DNA of 64,000 nt from Duganella sp. OV510 (GTDB lineage Bacteria; Pseudomonadota; Gammaproteobacteria; Burkholderiales; Burkholderiaceae_D). The notes below the pieces were generated by a model, which saw only the letters and a program-made list of their open reading frames with translations, ran no database searches and was not told the DNA's origin. Positions 17,408-28,545 of the stretch are shown piece after piece. The DNA is taken from the NCBI RefSeq assembly GCF_900100205.1, contig NZ_FNEQ01000006.1:354738-418737 (forward strand), written 5' to 3'. Positions within the stretch are counted from its first letter, which is position 1, and every line of letters begins with the position of its first letter. The translations under genes were made by a program, and so were the position numbers.

Positions 17408-18499
17408 ATGAAAAATGCGATACAAGGCGCAGCCGCACTGCTGGCCGCCATCAGTGCCGGCACGGCGATGGCGCAAAGCTCGGTCACCATCTATGGCTTG
17501 CTGGACGAAGGCATTGTGCACACCACCAACGCCGATGCCGCCGGCCACTCGATCACTAAAATGCCGACCTTGACCGGCTCCTTCCCTTCACGCATCGGAT
17601 TTCGTGGCACGGAAGATCTCGGCGGCGGCTTGCAGGCGGTGTTTACGCTGGAAGCTGGTTTGTTGATGGATACCGGTGGTTTAAGCCAAGGTAACCGTCT
17701 GTTTGGCCGGCAGGCATCGGTCGGGCTGAAAGGGGATTTCGGCACCGTCACGATTGGACGGCAAGTCAACATGACGTTCATGGCAATGCTCAAGTCGGAT
17801 GTCATGGGGCCGAACCTGTTCTCGATAAGCAGCATCGACCCTTACATCCCCAATGCGCGCAGCGACAATGCCGTTGGCTACTACGGCGGGTTTAACAACG
17901 TAGTCGTGGGTGCTACCTACAGCACTGGCCGCGACAACTCAGCTGCGGGCGGCCCGGGCGGCACTAATTGCGGTGGCGAAGTCCCGGGCAACGCCAAGGC
18001 GTGTCGGCAAGTGACCGGCCTGGTGGGGTATGAAACGCCGGGCTACGGTTTCAACGTCGCCTATGACATCATGTACGGCAACACCGGCGCGGCCAACGGC
18101 CTTAGCAGCAGCAATAACAGCGACAAGCGCCTCATGCTGAACGGCTATCTCAAAGCTGGTGATGCCAGGATTGGCGCTGGTGTCATGGATCGTAGCACGC
18201 ATGCGGTGACGGGGCTGACCGAGACCGATCTGTACTATCTCGGCGTAAGTTATCCGGTAACGCCGTTTGTCACGCTCGATACGCAGGTAGCGCGCCGCAA
18301 CCAAAAAAGCAGCGACAACGATGTCACCATGCTGGTGGGCCGCCTGACTTATTACTTCTCGAAGCGTACAGCGGTGTATGCGGCGTTGGGGCGGATGAAG
18401 AATAGCGGCACCTCGGCGGTGTCGCTGGATGCTGGCGGAACGGTGGGCGCGGGGAAAACGCAGAACGGCGTGATGACCGGTCTGCGCCATAGCTTCTAA
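17408..18499 (+). CDS. Gram-negative porin, Burkholderia type
   Basis: The 363-residue outer-membrane protein has a signal peptide ending near GTAMA (residue 22). Its mature start, QSSVTIYGLLDEGIVHTTN, is typical of trimeric beta-barrel porins in Burkholderiales. Other marks are SRIGFRGTEDLGGGLQAVFTLE, RQASVGLKGDFGTVTIGRQ and the terminal GLRHSF. It probably lets aromatic acids cross the outer membrane for the ABC importer. It lies 43 bases after nagL with its own GGAG ribosome site and may be the last gene of the nag transcription unit. Confidence 0.88.
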   Translation: MKNAIQGAAALLAAISAGTAMAQSSVTIYGLLDEGIVHTTNADAAGHSITKMPTLTGSFPSRIGFRGTEDLGGGLQAVFTLEAGLLMDTGGLSQGNRLFGRQASVGLKGDFGTVTIGRQVNMTFMAMLKSDVMGPNLFSISSIDPYIPNARSDNAVGYYGGFNNVVVGATYSTGRDNSAAGGPGGTNCGGEVPGNAKACRQVTGLVGYETPGYGFNVAYDIMYGNTGAANGLSSSNNSDKRLMLNGYLKAGDARIGAGVMDRSTHAVTGLTETDLYYLGVSYPVTPFVTLDTQVARRNQKSSDNDVTMLVGRLTYYFSKRTAVYAALGRMKNSGTSAVSLDAGGTVGAGKTQNGVMTGLRHSF

Positions 18500-18511
18500 C
18501 GCTGCGCGAGC

Positions 18512-18691
18512 TTATCCGAAGAGTTTTCCGGCACCGGCCCAGTCGGACGGCTTGACGTCTTCAAAAACGACGTAGATGTAGTTTGCATCCGTGCCGGTGT
18601 GCTTGACGATGCTTTCGGTGATTTCGGCAGCAACCACTGCCTTGGTTTTGGCTTCTTTGCCTTCAAACCAGGTGACTCGTACGACAGGCAT
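18512..18691 (-). CDS. 4-oxalocrotonate tautomerase family protein
   Basis: This 59-residue gene begins MPVVRVTWFEGKEAKTK, with the N-terminal Pro that acts as catalytic base once Met is removed, and continues through VAAEITESIVKHTG and YVVFEDVKPSDWAGAG, the tautomerase family pattern. CTGGAG lies 6 bases before the ATG. It is convergent with the porin gene (12 bases apart) and divergent from a LysR gene. No meta-cleavage dioxygenase is nearby, so its substrate is unclear. A related orphan gene, 4-oxalocrotonate decarboxylase-like, lies at 29489-30277. Confidence 0.85.
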   Translation of the reverse strand: MPVVRVTWFEGKEAKTKAVVAAEITESIVKHTGTDANYIYVVFEDVKPSDWAGAGKLFG

Positions 18692-18718
18692 AATGTTCTC
18701 CAGGTGAGTAAAGGTTGT

Positions 18719-18786
18719 AGCTTAAAGTAGCGTCGGCTTTGGATAAACAGGCTGTGCCTCACCATAGCGTCAACTTATTATCTACA
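18719..18786. promoter_or_regulatory. Shared 68-bp promoter element, copy 1
   Basis: Blocks AGCTTAA, GGATAAACAGGCTG, CGTCAACTT and TCTACA recur at exactly the same spacing in 36529-36596. On the minus strand the element contains TTGACG, a -35 match, and points at the tautomerase gene. It lies in the divergent gap with the LysR gene at 18819, the obvious candidate regulator. Confidence 0.6.
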
Positions 18787-18818
18787 ATGAGGCTCTGTTT
18801 TGCAGCAATGGAGCTGGT

Positions 18819-19727
18819 ATGATCGAAATAGAATCATTAAGCGGTATCGCCACTTTTGTCGCCGTGGCGCGGTCATCAAGTTTTACCGAGGCCGGAGAAA
18901 GACTGGGAATTTCGAAATCAGCGGTCGGCAAGGCAGTTTCCCGGCTCGAGGAGCGGCTGGGCGTCAAGTTGTTTCATCGCACCACCCGCCACTTGTCGCT
19001 GACGGCGGACGGCGAGGCTTATTTCGGCGTCTGTGCGCAGGCACTGGAAGGAATAGCCGAAGCCGAAGGCAGCCTGGGTAGTCGTCTGCTGGAGCCAGCA
19101 GGCAGGTTACGGGTCGATATGCCGGCTGCCTTTGGTCGCAAAGTCATGCTGCCTATCCTGCTGGAGATAGGCAAGGCGTATCCGGCGTTGCAACTGACGC
19201 TAACCTTCACGGATCACGTCATCGACTTGCTGGAGGAGGGCGTTGACCTGGCCATCCGTTTCGGTGCTCTGGAAGATTCCAGTGACCTGGTGGCGCGTAA
19301 GCTGACCAGTCACCGCTGGGTGATTTGCGCCACCCCTGGGTATTTGCGCAAGTTTGGCAAGCCGCGCACGCTGGCGGACATTGCGGCGCACCGCTGCATT
19401 GTCGGCTATCGTCGCGGCAGGCCATTGGCGTGGCATCTGACCGAAGAGGGCGTGCCCAGCCGTTTTGCGCCACCACCGACGTATCAGATCAGCGATGGTG
19501 AAGCGATGATGGATGCCGCACTGGCCGGCATAGGACTGTGTCAGATGCCGTTGGCGCTGTTTCGGCAGCACATTGAAGCGAGCCAACTGGTAACGGTGCT
19601 GGACGAGTTCACCACGCATGAGGTTGATGTCCATGCGGTATGGCCCAGGACCTCACACCTGCGGCCGAAGGTGAGGCATCTGGTGGACAAGTTGTTGGAG
19701 TTGGCGCAGCAGGGAAAATTAGACTAA
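18819..19727 (+). CDS. LysR family transcriptional regulator
   Basis: The 302-residue product has the LysR winged helix (SSSFTEAGERLGISKSAVGKAVSRLEERLG, about residues 18-47, then LFHRTTRHLSLTADG) and the substrate-binding domain with FTDHVIDLLEEGVDLAIRFG and RWVICATPGYLRKFGKP. This is the common CrgA/YafC-like group. It is divergent from the tautomerase gene across a 127-base gap holding a conserved 68-bp element, and 25 bases upstream of an AraC gene on its own strand. The effector is unknown. Confidence 0.88.
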   Translation: MIEIESLSGIATFVAVARSSSFTEAGERLGISKSAVGKAVSRLEERLGVKLFHRTTRHLSLTADGEAYFGVCAQALEGIAEAEGSLGSRLLEPAGRLRVDMPAAFGRKVMLPILLEIGKAYPALQLTLTFTDHVIDLLEEGVDLAIRFGALEDSSDLVARKLTSHRWVICATPGYLRKFGKPRTLADIAAHRCIVGYRRGRPLAWHLTEEGVPSRFAPPPTYQISDGEAMMDAALAGIGLCQMPLALFRQHIEASQLVTVLDEFTTHEVDVHAVWPRTSHLRPKVRHLVDKLLELAQQGKLD

Positions 19728-19752
19728 AAATAATTCATGGGGAGACACCGTG

Positions 19753-20739
19753 ATGTTCAGCGAAGCCGGTTTAAGATTATCCGATCGCTTCACCAGAGTC
19801 GCCACGCGCGATCTGGCGGAGGCAAGGCCAGCCATCGAGACACTGCAGGGCGCCTTTGTTGCGCGTCCGGCGCTGGCGCGTTCCGCCCGCGAACAGGCGG
19901 TGCATGTGCGGGCTGCCACTTGTGGCAATGTGGCGATCTCGACGTTCCAATTTGGTCGTACAGTAGAAATAGAGCCGCAGGGGTTGACGGGCGCAGTGCT
20001 GGTGACCACGGCAATTGCCGGCCGCGCTGGGTTAGGAACCCGCCACGGGCTATATGGCGCGCAATGTGGCGCCACCTTTGTTTCGCAGGAAGAGGATCGG
20101 CCTGTCTTCCTGTACGAACCGGATACGGAAGTCTTGAAACTGAGGTTTGATCGCAGCCGCTTTGAAGCCTTCAGCCTCAAGCTGCACGACGAGGCACCGC
20201 ACGGCAGCTTGCGCTTCGATTACCGGATGCCATCTTCGGAAGCCAGTCACCGCTGGACTACCTTGCTGCGTTTCGTCGTGGCGACGGTGAATGCTTCGCC
20301 GTCGGTGATGGAATTGGCCAGCATGGAAGAACTGCTGATGATGACCTTGTTGAACATCCAGCCTAGCAACTATCACGTCGACCAGACCAGCAATGCGGTC
20401 AAGGCTACGCCGCGACAGTTTCGTCAGGCGGTGGAATACATCAATCAACATCTGGAAGCCGACATCCGTCTCAGCGATATTGCTGACGCAGCTTCCTGTA
20501 GCATCCGTTCGCTGACGCGGGCGTTCCACCTCGCCAGCGACACCACGCCGATGCAGTATTTGCACGGCTTGCGTCTGCAGAGAGTCAGGGCTGAACTCTC
20601 GCAGGCGCGCTTGCATGACAAGACCATTGCCGACATCGCTTACCACTGGGGTTTTCGCCACCTCGGCGAATTTAATCGCAAGTACCGCGAGGTATTCGGC
20701 GAAACCCCTTCAGAGACGCGTGCCGTGGCTGGCCGTTAG
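19753..20739 (+). CDS. AraC/XylS family transcriptional regulator 1
   Basis: The 328-residue protein has an N-terminal cupin-like sensor domain of the AraC_binding_2 type (NVAISTFQFGRTVEIEPQG, DTEVLKLRFDRSRFE) and a C-terminal double helix-turn-helix (IRLSDIADAASCSIRSLTRAFH and KTIADIAYHWGFRHLGEFNRKYREVFGETPSE). GGGGAG precedes the ATG at 19753. It resembles the second AraC gene at 48050-49075 throughout, including TEVLKLRF and MTLLNIQP. It sits beside the beta-glucosidase and TonB genes, whose promoter carries four repeated 14-bp motifs, so it is the best candidate activator of that divergent region. Confidence 0.88.
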   Translation: MFSEAGLRLSDRFTRVATRDLAEARPAIETLQGAFVARPALARSAREQAVHVRAATCGNVAISTFQFGRTVEIEPQGLTGAVLVTTAIAGRAGLGTRHGLYGAQCGATFVSQEEDRPVFLYEPDTEVLKLRFDRSRFEAFSLKLHDEAPHGSLRFDYRMPSSEASHRWTTLLRFVVATVNASPSVMELASMEELLMMTLLNIQPSNYHVDQTSNAVKATPRQFRQAVEYINQHLEADIRLSDIADAASCSIRSLTRAFHLASDTTPMQYLHGLRLQRVRAELSQARLHDKTIADIAYHWGFRHLGEFNRKYREVFGETPSETRAVAGR

Positions 20740-20748
20740 TTTTCGAGC

Positions 20749-22926
<2,178 letters not shown>

Positions 22927-22942
22927 GTAGTCTCCGGGAGTA

Positions 22943-25066
22943 TTAGAATGTGGCGCCGACACGCAGGCCGGCCAGTCTTGGCGGCGCAATGCTGACGTTG
23001 CCGATCGGCTGTGCGGTGTACGAGGTCATCACGTTTTTATCCTCGATATTGCGCACATAAGCCTGCACATACCACGCACCGGCCGCCGGCGTGTAGGTGA
23101 GCGTGGCGTCGCTCTTGTGAAAGCCATCCTGGCGATATTGACGCGGGATGGAAAAATCGCTCAACACATAGGAGCTGCTGTAGCGTGTGCCGATGTGTCC
23201 ACTGACCGAGGCGCCACTGGCAAGATCCCAATGATGGGTGTATCCAAGCCCAACTGAACTGCGCGGTGATTTGTCCAGCCGCGCGCCGGACCAGTCGATG
23301 CTGGTGGTCGGATGATAGTTCTCGTAAGTGCTGTCCAGATAAGTCAGCGAGAAGTCGATCTTGTCGTTGTTGGTGATGGCATATTTTCCTTCCAGTTCCA
23401 CGCCGGAGATCTTGGCCTTGGCAGCATTCCTTGTCTGTTGCGTGACTGCACCGTTGACCGGGTCCGCCACCAGCGAGGTCAGTTGGAGATTCTTGTAGTC
23501 ATAGCGGAATATTGCAGCGGTCAGCTGAAGGCTGTTGTTGAGGAAACGGCCCTTGACGCCCGCCTCCAGCGAGGTCAGCTTTTCTGGATCATAGGTCAGG
23601 AAGGGATTGGAGGCGGTGGTGCCATCGTTGAAACCGCCGGCCTTGTAGCCGCTGGACAGGGTGGTGTAGAGCATGACCGACTTGCTTGGAGTGTAGTCGA
23701 TGCCTAGCTTGCCGGTGGTCTGGGCATAGCTGACGGCAGCATCGTTGACATCGCGGGCAACCACCGGATTGCCATACAGCGAGAAACCCTGGCGCGATTT
23801 GTCGTCCTTGGTACGGCGCGCGCCTATGGTCAGGCGCAGGTCCGGCGACACGCTGTAGGTGAGGTCGCCAAACGCGGCCTTGGACTTCGAGATCGTTGGG
23901 TCCTGCACAAAGCGAAGTTCGCCGAGATCCGGAAAATTCAATACCTGGAAGTCCAGCCGCGATTGTTCCTTGAACCAGTATAGGCCGGCAATCGTGCGGA
24001 AGGCGCCAAACGTCGATGCCAGCCGTAACTCGTGCGAATTTTGCGTATAGCTGGCGTCGGCGTAGGTGTAGGTTGGCAGGGCGGACAGCCCAAAGCCGAA
24101 CGGCTGCACTTCATCGCGGTCATAGCTGCGGTGTGCGGCCTGATATACAAGCTCACCGAGGCCGACATCGGCTTTCAACTCGGCGCTGTAGCCCTGGGCG
24201 CGATTGTGAATCTCGCCCTGAATATCGGGCGTGGCGGTACGTTGCGCGTCGCCGCTGGATGACAGGAAGCTGGTCACGGGTACTGCATACGGACCGGCGC
24301 CGCGCATTTCGCTGCTGTCGGCACTCAACAGCAGGCTGACCGAGGGGGCCAGCTTGAGCAGTGCATGGATGCGGCCCGAGATCGTATCTTCATCGTCGAA
24401 GTTGCGCTGCAAGCCCTGGGTCGAGCGCAGATAGCCGTCGTGCTTGCTGCCGGAAACCGCCGCGCGCAACGCCAGCGCATCGTTGACCTTGATGTTGAGC
24501 ATGGCGTCAACCTTGCGCGTGCTGTAGTTGCCCACCTCGACCGCCGCACTGGCCTCGAAGCGGTCCGCCGGCTTGTTGGTAATCAGGTTGATGGCGCCGG
24601 CGGTGGCGTTGCGGCCGTACAGCGTGCCTTGCGGGCCGCGCAGCACTTCGACACGTTCAAGGTCGTAGAAGGCCAGTCCAGCTGACTGCGGCCGGGCGAT
24701 ATTCACACCATCGATATTGAAGGAGGCCGATGGATCGCCTTTCTCGGTGTTGTCTGCGCTGCTGACACCCCGGATGGCAATCACCGTGGCACCGTTGCTG
24801 TTGGCCACCTGGACGTTCGGCACCAGGTCGGTAAGGCTGGATGCATTGACCGCGCCGGCGCTTTTCAAATCATCACCGCTGATGACGCTGAGCGCGACCG
24901 GCGTCTTGGACGCCGGCTGGGCAACACGTTGCGCCGTAACCATCACTTCGACGATCTTGCCCTGGTTGTTGCTCTCTTCTTCCGATAGGTTCTGCGCCTG
25001 GCTGATCCCGCACATCATCATCATGGCGATGGCGTGAGCGATAGGGCGCTTCTTGAATCCATTCAT
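22943..25066 (-). CDS. TonB-dependent outer-membrane receptor
   Basis: The 707-residue protein has a signal peptide (about residues 1-24, ending GISQAQ). A plug domain follows (VALSVISGDDLKSAG, SLTDLVPNVQV, VEVLRGPQGTLYGRNATAGAINL), then a 22-stranded-type barrel ending in GLRVGATF. It belongs to the broad group that imports sugars, glycosides or siderophores with TonB energy. The start 25066 lies behind a strong AAGGAG. It heads an operon with the GH3 glucosidase, which argues for a glycoside ligand. It is divergent from the GMC-oxidoreductase operon across a 261-base region with four regulatory motifs. Confidence 0.88.
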   Translation of the reverse strand: MNGFKKRPIAHAIAMMMMCGISQAQNLSEEESNNQGKIVEVMVTAQRVAQPASKTPVALSVISGDDLKSAGAVNASSLTDLVPNVQVANSNGATVIAIRGVSSADNTEKGDPSASFNIDGVNIARPQSAGLAFYDLERVEVLRGPQGTLYGRNATAGAINLITNKPADRFEASAAVEVGNYSTRKVDAMLNIKVNDALALRAAVSGSKHDGYLRSTQGLQRNFDDEDTISGRIHALLKLAPSVSLLLSADSSEMRGAGPYAVPVTSFLSSSGDAQRTATPDIQGEIHNRAQGYSAELKADVGLGELVYQAAHRSYDRDEVQPFGFGLSALPTYTYADASYTQNSHELRLASTFGAFRTIAGLYWFKEQSRLDFQVLNFPDLGELRFVQDPTISKSKAAFGDLTYSVSPDLRLTIGARRTKDDKSRQGFSLYGNPVVARDVNDAAVSYAQTTGKLGIDYTPSKSVMLYTTLSSGYKAGGFNDGTTASNPFLTYDPEKLTSLEAGVKGRFLNNSLQLTAAIFRYDYKNLQLTSLVADPVNGAVTQQTRNAAKAKISGVELEGKYAITNNDKIDFSLTYLDSTYENYHPTTSIDWSGARLDKSPRSSVGLGYTHHWDLASGASVSGHIGTRYSSSYVLSDFSIPRQYRQDGFHKSDATLTYTPAAGAWYVQAYVRNIEDKNVMTSYTAQPIGNVSIAPPRLAGLRVGATF

Positions 25067-25143
25067 CTTAGGTCTCCTTGTAGTTGTTTGAATGTCTTGT
25101 TTGGTGTGCGAGGAGGCTACGGGAAACACCGATAGGAGAGATA

Positions 25144-25243
25144 ACGGAATCTGGTCAACGGCAACGGAAAATTGCCAAAATTTGAAGCTTGTCGTTTGCT
25201 ACCAAATTCTGGCCATTTCCCGTCAGCGCTGGCCACATTCCGT
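25144..25243. promoter_or_regulatory. Four-copy 14-bp motif array, probable AraC-type operators
   Basis: Two copies on the minus strand (TGACCAGATTCCGT, 25157-25144; TGGCAATTTTCCGT, 25177-25164) and two on the plus strand (TGGCCATTTCCCGT, 25210-25223; TGGCCACATTCCGT, 25230-25243) follow the pattern TGRCMA, two bases, TYCCGT. Copies within each pair are spaced exactly 20 bases, so one pair faces each divergent operon. This suits paired AraC/XylS half-sites. Confidence 0.65.
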
Positions 25244-25327
25244 AAGACGGTCAGCCATGATCGATCTACGCTGTGAAGAGATCGGACCCCGTCAGAGGGC
25301 CGGACATTAACCAGACTGGAGGAGACT

Positions 25328-27046
25328 ATGTCGAACAAGGATCAGCAGGCGTCGCTGGAAGCGGCGTTTATTAAAGGCCGAATCGGCCGCCGCGACTTTA
25401 TGCGCTTTATGGGCGCGGCCGGTTTGCTAGGCGCCGGCGTCAGTGCGCTCGCGGACAATCTTGATGCTATCCGCGCCAATCAGGCAGAACGGGGCAAGGC
25501 GTTGCTGGACGCCTATGACTACATCGTATGCGGTTCCGGCAGCGCCGGCTGCGCCATCGTTAACCGACTGGCGGCAGATCCGGATGTGAAGATTCTGTTG
25601 ATCGAGGCCGGCGACTGGGACACCGCGCCTTCCATCGCCGACCCACGCCAGTGGTTTACCAATCTGGGTACGCCGCGCGACTGGGCTTTTGTCTCGGAGC
25701 GCTCGGCGCACGTCAATAACCGCGCCATTCCAGAGCACATGGGACGAGTCGTCGGCGGCGGCAGCAGCATCAACGCCACCATTTGGGCGCGGCCATTCAA
25801 GAGAAATCTTGATGACTGGGTTGCCGTGACTGGCGATCAGGATTGGGGCTATGAGCATGCGCTGGGGATCTATCGTCGCATGGAAAATTGGCAAGGCAAG
25901 CCGGACGCGCACTATCGTGGTCAGGGCGGTCCAGTCTGGTGCCAGCCTGCTCACGATCCGGCACCGATTGCTCCCGCCATGTTGCAGGCATGTGCTGCCC
26001 TCGGCTTGCCAGTGCTGGAGGACTTGAACGGCGCACGCGAAGAACGCGATATCGGTTTTGCGATGATGAACCAGATCATCAAGGACGGTCAGCGTCACAG
26101 CATGGCGCAAGCCTATCTGTACCCGGTGTTAGGGCAGAAAAATGTCACGCTGCTGGTGAATACCCATATTGACCGTCTCAGCTTGAGCGGCAATGAAGTG
26201 ACAGGTGTTGAAATCACGCGTGACGGCAAGCCTCTGAAGGTGAAAGTCAACCGTGAAGTCATCCTGTCCACCGGGGCCATCAACACCCCCAAGCTGTTGA
26301 TGTTGAGCGGCATCGGCGATCAGCAGGAACTAAAGCGTCACGGCATCAAGACCGTAATGCATGCGCCGGAAGTCGGCAAGAACTTCCAGGACCACATTTT
26401 GCACGGCGGCTGCCTGTGGGAATCTACCGCGCCGGGCGATCTGCGCAATAGCGGGGCAGAAGCGTCCGGCTTTATGCAAAGCAGCAAGCAGCGTCAGGGC
26501 GCGCCCGATCTTAACCTGGTGCAGATCGAACTGCCGTATGCGAGCGAAGTTATCGCCAAGAGCTACAGCCCGCCGGGCAATAGCTGGGCGCTGTGCGCCG
26601 GCCTGGTGCAGCCTAAGAGCCGTGGCCAGATTGCGCTGCGCTCGAATAAAAGCGGCGACAAGCCGGTGGTGCACGCGAACTTCCTGAGCCATGAGGATGA
26701 CGTCAAGGCACTCGCAGTCGGGATCGAGATGTGCCGTGACATCGGTAATTCCGTGCCTATGCGTGCACACGTCAAGCGCGAAGTGGCGCCAGCCAAAAAG
26801 CTGGTCGGCAAGGAAATGGCAGATTTCATTCGCAACGGCGCCACCACCTATTTCCACGAAAGCGGCACCTGCCGCATGGGCAAGGATGATCGGGCGGTGG
26901 TGGATAGCAAGCTGCGTGTGAATGGTATTAAACGCTTGCGTATCGCCGACAGCTCGATCATGCCGCAAATCGTCTCGGTCGCCACCATGGCCACCTGCGT
27001 CCTGATTGGCGAGCGGATGGCGGAAATTCTGAAGGCAGAAGCCTGA
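25328..27046 (+). CDS. GMC family FAD oxidoreductase, Tat-exported
   Basis: The 572-residue protein has a twin-arginine region (GRRDFMRFMGAAGLLGAG, residues 20-37), a dinucleotide fold (YIVCGSGSAGCAIVNRLA, about residue 65), the GMC signature MGRVVGGGSSINATIWARP and the active-site HESGTCRMG. Family members oxidise alcohols, including choline, glucose and aryl alcohols. Here it precedes an aldehyde dehydrogenase of the salicylaldehyde type by 23 bases, so an aryl alcohol such as salicyl alcohol is a reasonable substrate. This is inference. It leads an operon facing away from the TonB-glucosidase pair. Confidence 0.85.
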   Translation: MSNKDQQASLEAAFIKGRIGRRDFMRFMGAAGLLGAGVSALADNLDAIRANQAERGKALLDAYDYIVCGSGSAGCAIVNRLAADPDVKILLIEAGDWDTAPSIADPRQWFTNLGTPRDWAFVSERSAHVNNRAIPEHMGRVVGGGSSINATIWARPFKRNLDDWVAVTGDQDWGYEHALGIYRRMENWQGKPDAHYRGQGGPVWCQPAHDPAPIAPAMLQACAALGLPVLEDLNGAREERDIGFAMMNQIIKDGQRHSMAQAYLYPVLGQKNVTLLVNTHIDRLSLSGNEVTGVEITRDGKPLKVKVNREVILSTGAINTPKLLMLSGIGDQQELKRHGIKTVMHAPEVGKNFQDHILHGGCLWESTAPGDLRNSGAEASGFMQSSKQRQGAPDLNLVQIELPYASEVIAKSYSPPGNSWALCAGLVQPKSRGQIALRSNKSGDKPVVHANFLSHEDDVKALAVGIEMCRDIGNSVPMRAHVKREVAPAKKLVGKEMADFIRNGATTYFHESGTCRMGKDDRAVVDSKLRVNGIKRLRIADSSIMPQIVSVATMATCVLIGERMAEILKAEA

Positions 27047-27069
27047 TTATTAAAACAAAGGAGAACAGC

Positions 27070-28521
27070 ATGGATACCAAACTCATCATCGACAATCAAC
27101 ATGTGGCCGCCGCTGGTGGCGCGACCTATGCCCGCATCAGCCCGACCTCTGGGCAGAAAGTGACGGTGGCTGCCGCCGCCACGGTGGACGACGCCAATAA
27201 AGCAGCAACCTCGGCTGGCGTTGCCTTTAAAAGCTGGTCGCTGACCAGCCCGACAGAACGCCGCCGCATCATGTTGAAGGCGGCCGATGCGCTGGAGGCG
27301 AAGACGCCGCAGTTTATCGAGGCGATGGCGAATGAGGTCGGCGCCTCGGAATTGTGGAGCGGCTTTAACGTGATGCTGGCCGCCAATCTGTTCCGCGAAG
27401 CGGCTGGCCTTGCCACGCAAATCCAGGGCGAAACCATCCCAACCGACAAGCCGGGCGCGCTGTCGATGACGGTGCGCCAGCCGGCCGGCGTGGTGCTCAG
27501 CATCGTGCCGTGGAATGGCCCGGTGGTGCTGGCGGCGCGGGCCATTGCCTATCCGCTGGTGTGTGGCAACACGGTAGTGTTCCGGGCCTCGGAGGCGAGC
27601 CCACGGACACATCTGCTGGTCGCAGAGGCGTTGCTGGATGCCGGCCTGCCGCCGGGTGCACTGAACTTCCTGACCAACGACCCGGCCGATGCCGCCGACG
27701 TGATCGATGCGCTGATCGCCCATCCAGCCGTACGCCGCATCAACTTCACCGGCTCGACCAAAATCGGCCGCATCATCGCGCAGAAGGCTGCTACCCAGCT
27801 GAAACGCTGCCTGCTGGAGCTGGGTGGCAAGGCGCCGCTGGTGGTGCTGGATGACGCCAATGTCGACGCGGCGGTGCGGGCAGCGGTATTCGGTTCATTC
27901 CTGTATCAGGGACAGATTTGCATGTCGACCGAGCGCCTGGTGGTGGACACGGCGGTGGCCGACGAGTTTGTACGCAAGTACGCGGCACGCGCCCAGGAAC
28001 TGCCGGTTGGCGATCCGGCCAAGACCGCAGGTTGCGTGATCGGCCCGATGGTGAGCAACGAGAATGGCGCACGGTTGAATGCATTGATCGATGACGCAGT
28101 CAGCAAGGGGGCCAAGCTGGTGTGTGGCGGCCACGCCGAAGGCGCAATGATGCCAGCCACCATCCTGGACCATGTCACGCCCGACATGCGTATTTACGAC
28201 GAGGAGACCTTTGGTCCGATCACCACGGTGGTGCGGGTGCAAGGTGCTGAAGAGGCGGTACGGGTAGCCAATGATACTGCCTACGGCCTGTCCGCAGGCG
28301 TGTTCGGCCACGACGTCCATCGCGCACTGTCGGTGGCGCTGCAGATCGATGCCGGCTGCGTGCACGTGAACGGCGCAACGGTGCAGAACGAGGCGCAGTC
28401 GCCATACGGCGGCACCAAGCACAGCGGCTATGGCAAGTTCGACGGCCGCGCTGTCATCGATGAATTCACGGAACTCAAGTGGATCACCATCGAGCCTGAA
28501 AATCAGCAATACCCATTCTGA
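27070..28521 (+). CDS. Salicylaldehyde dehydrogenase-like aldehyde dehydrogenase 1
   Basis: The 483-residue NAD-dependent enzyme closely resembles NahF salicylaldehyde dehydrogenase. It has TQIQGETIPTDK, VLSIVPWNGPVVLAARAIAY, catalytic Glu250 in LLELGGKAP, catalytic Cys284 in YQGQICMSTERL, GAMMPATILDHV, and the ending FTELKWITIEPENQQYPF. It oxidises aromatic aldehydes to acids, feeding salicylate into the nag pathway if the substrate is salicylaldehyde. GGAG precedes the ATG. A collinear, gap-free paralogue of identical length lies at 49161-50612, roughly three-quarters identical by eye. Confidence 0.88.
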   Translation: MDTKLIIDNQHVAAAGGATYARISPTSGQKVTVAAAATVDDANKAATSAGVAFKSWSLTSPTERRRIMLKAADALEAKTPQFIEAMANEVGASELWSGFNVMLAANLFREAAGLATQIQGETIPTDKPGALSMTVRQPAGVVLSIVPWNGPVVLAARAIAYPLVCGNTVVFRASEASPRTHLLVAEALLDAGLPPGALNFLTNDPADAADVIDALIAHPAVRRINFTGSTKIGRIIAQKAATQLKRCLLELGGKAPLVVLDDANVDAAVRAAVFGSFLYQGQICMSTERLVVDTAVADEFVRKYAARAQELPVGDPAKTAGCVIGPMVSNENGARLNALIDDAVSKGAKLVCGGHAEGAMMPATILDHVTPDMRIYDEETFGPITTVVRVQGAEEAVRVANDTAYGLSAGVFGHDVHRALSVALQIDAGCVHVNGATVQNEAQSPYGGTKHSGYGKFDGRAVIDEFTELKWITIEPENQQYPF

Positions 28522-28545
28522 TAAAAATAATAGAGGAGACAAATC

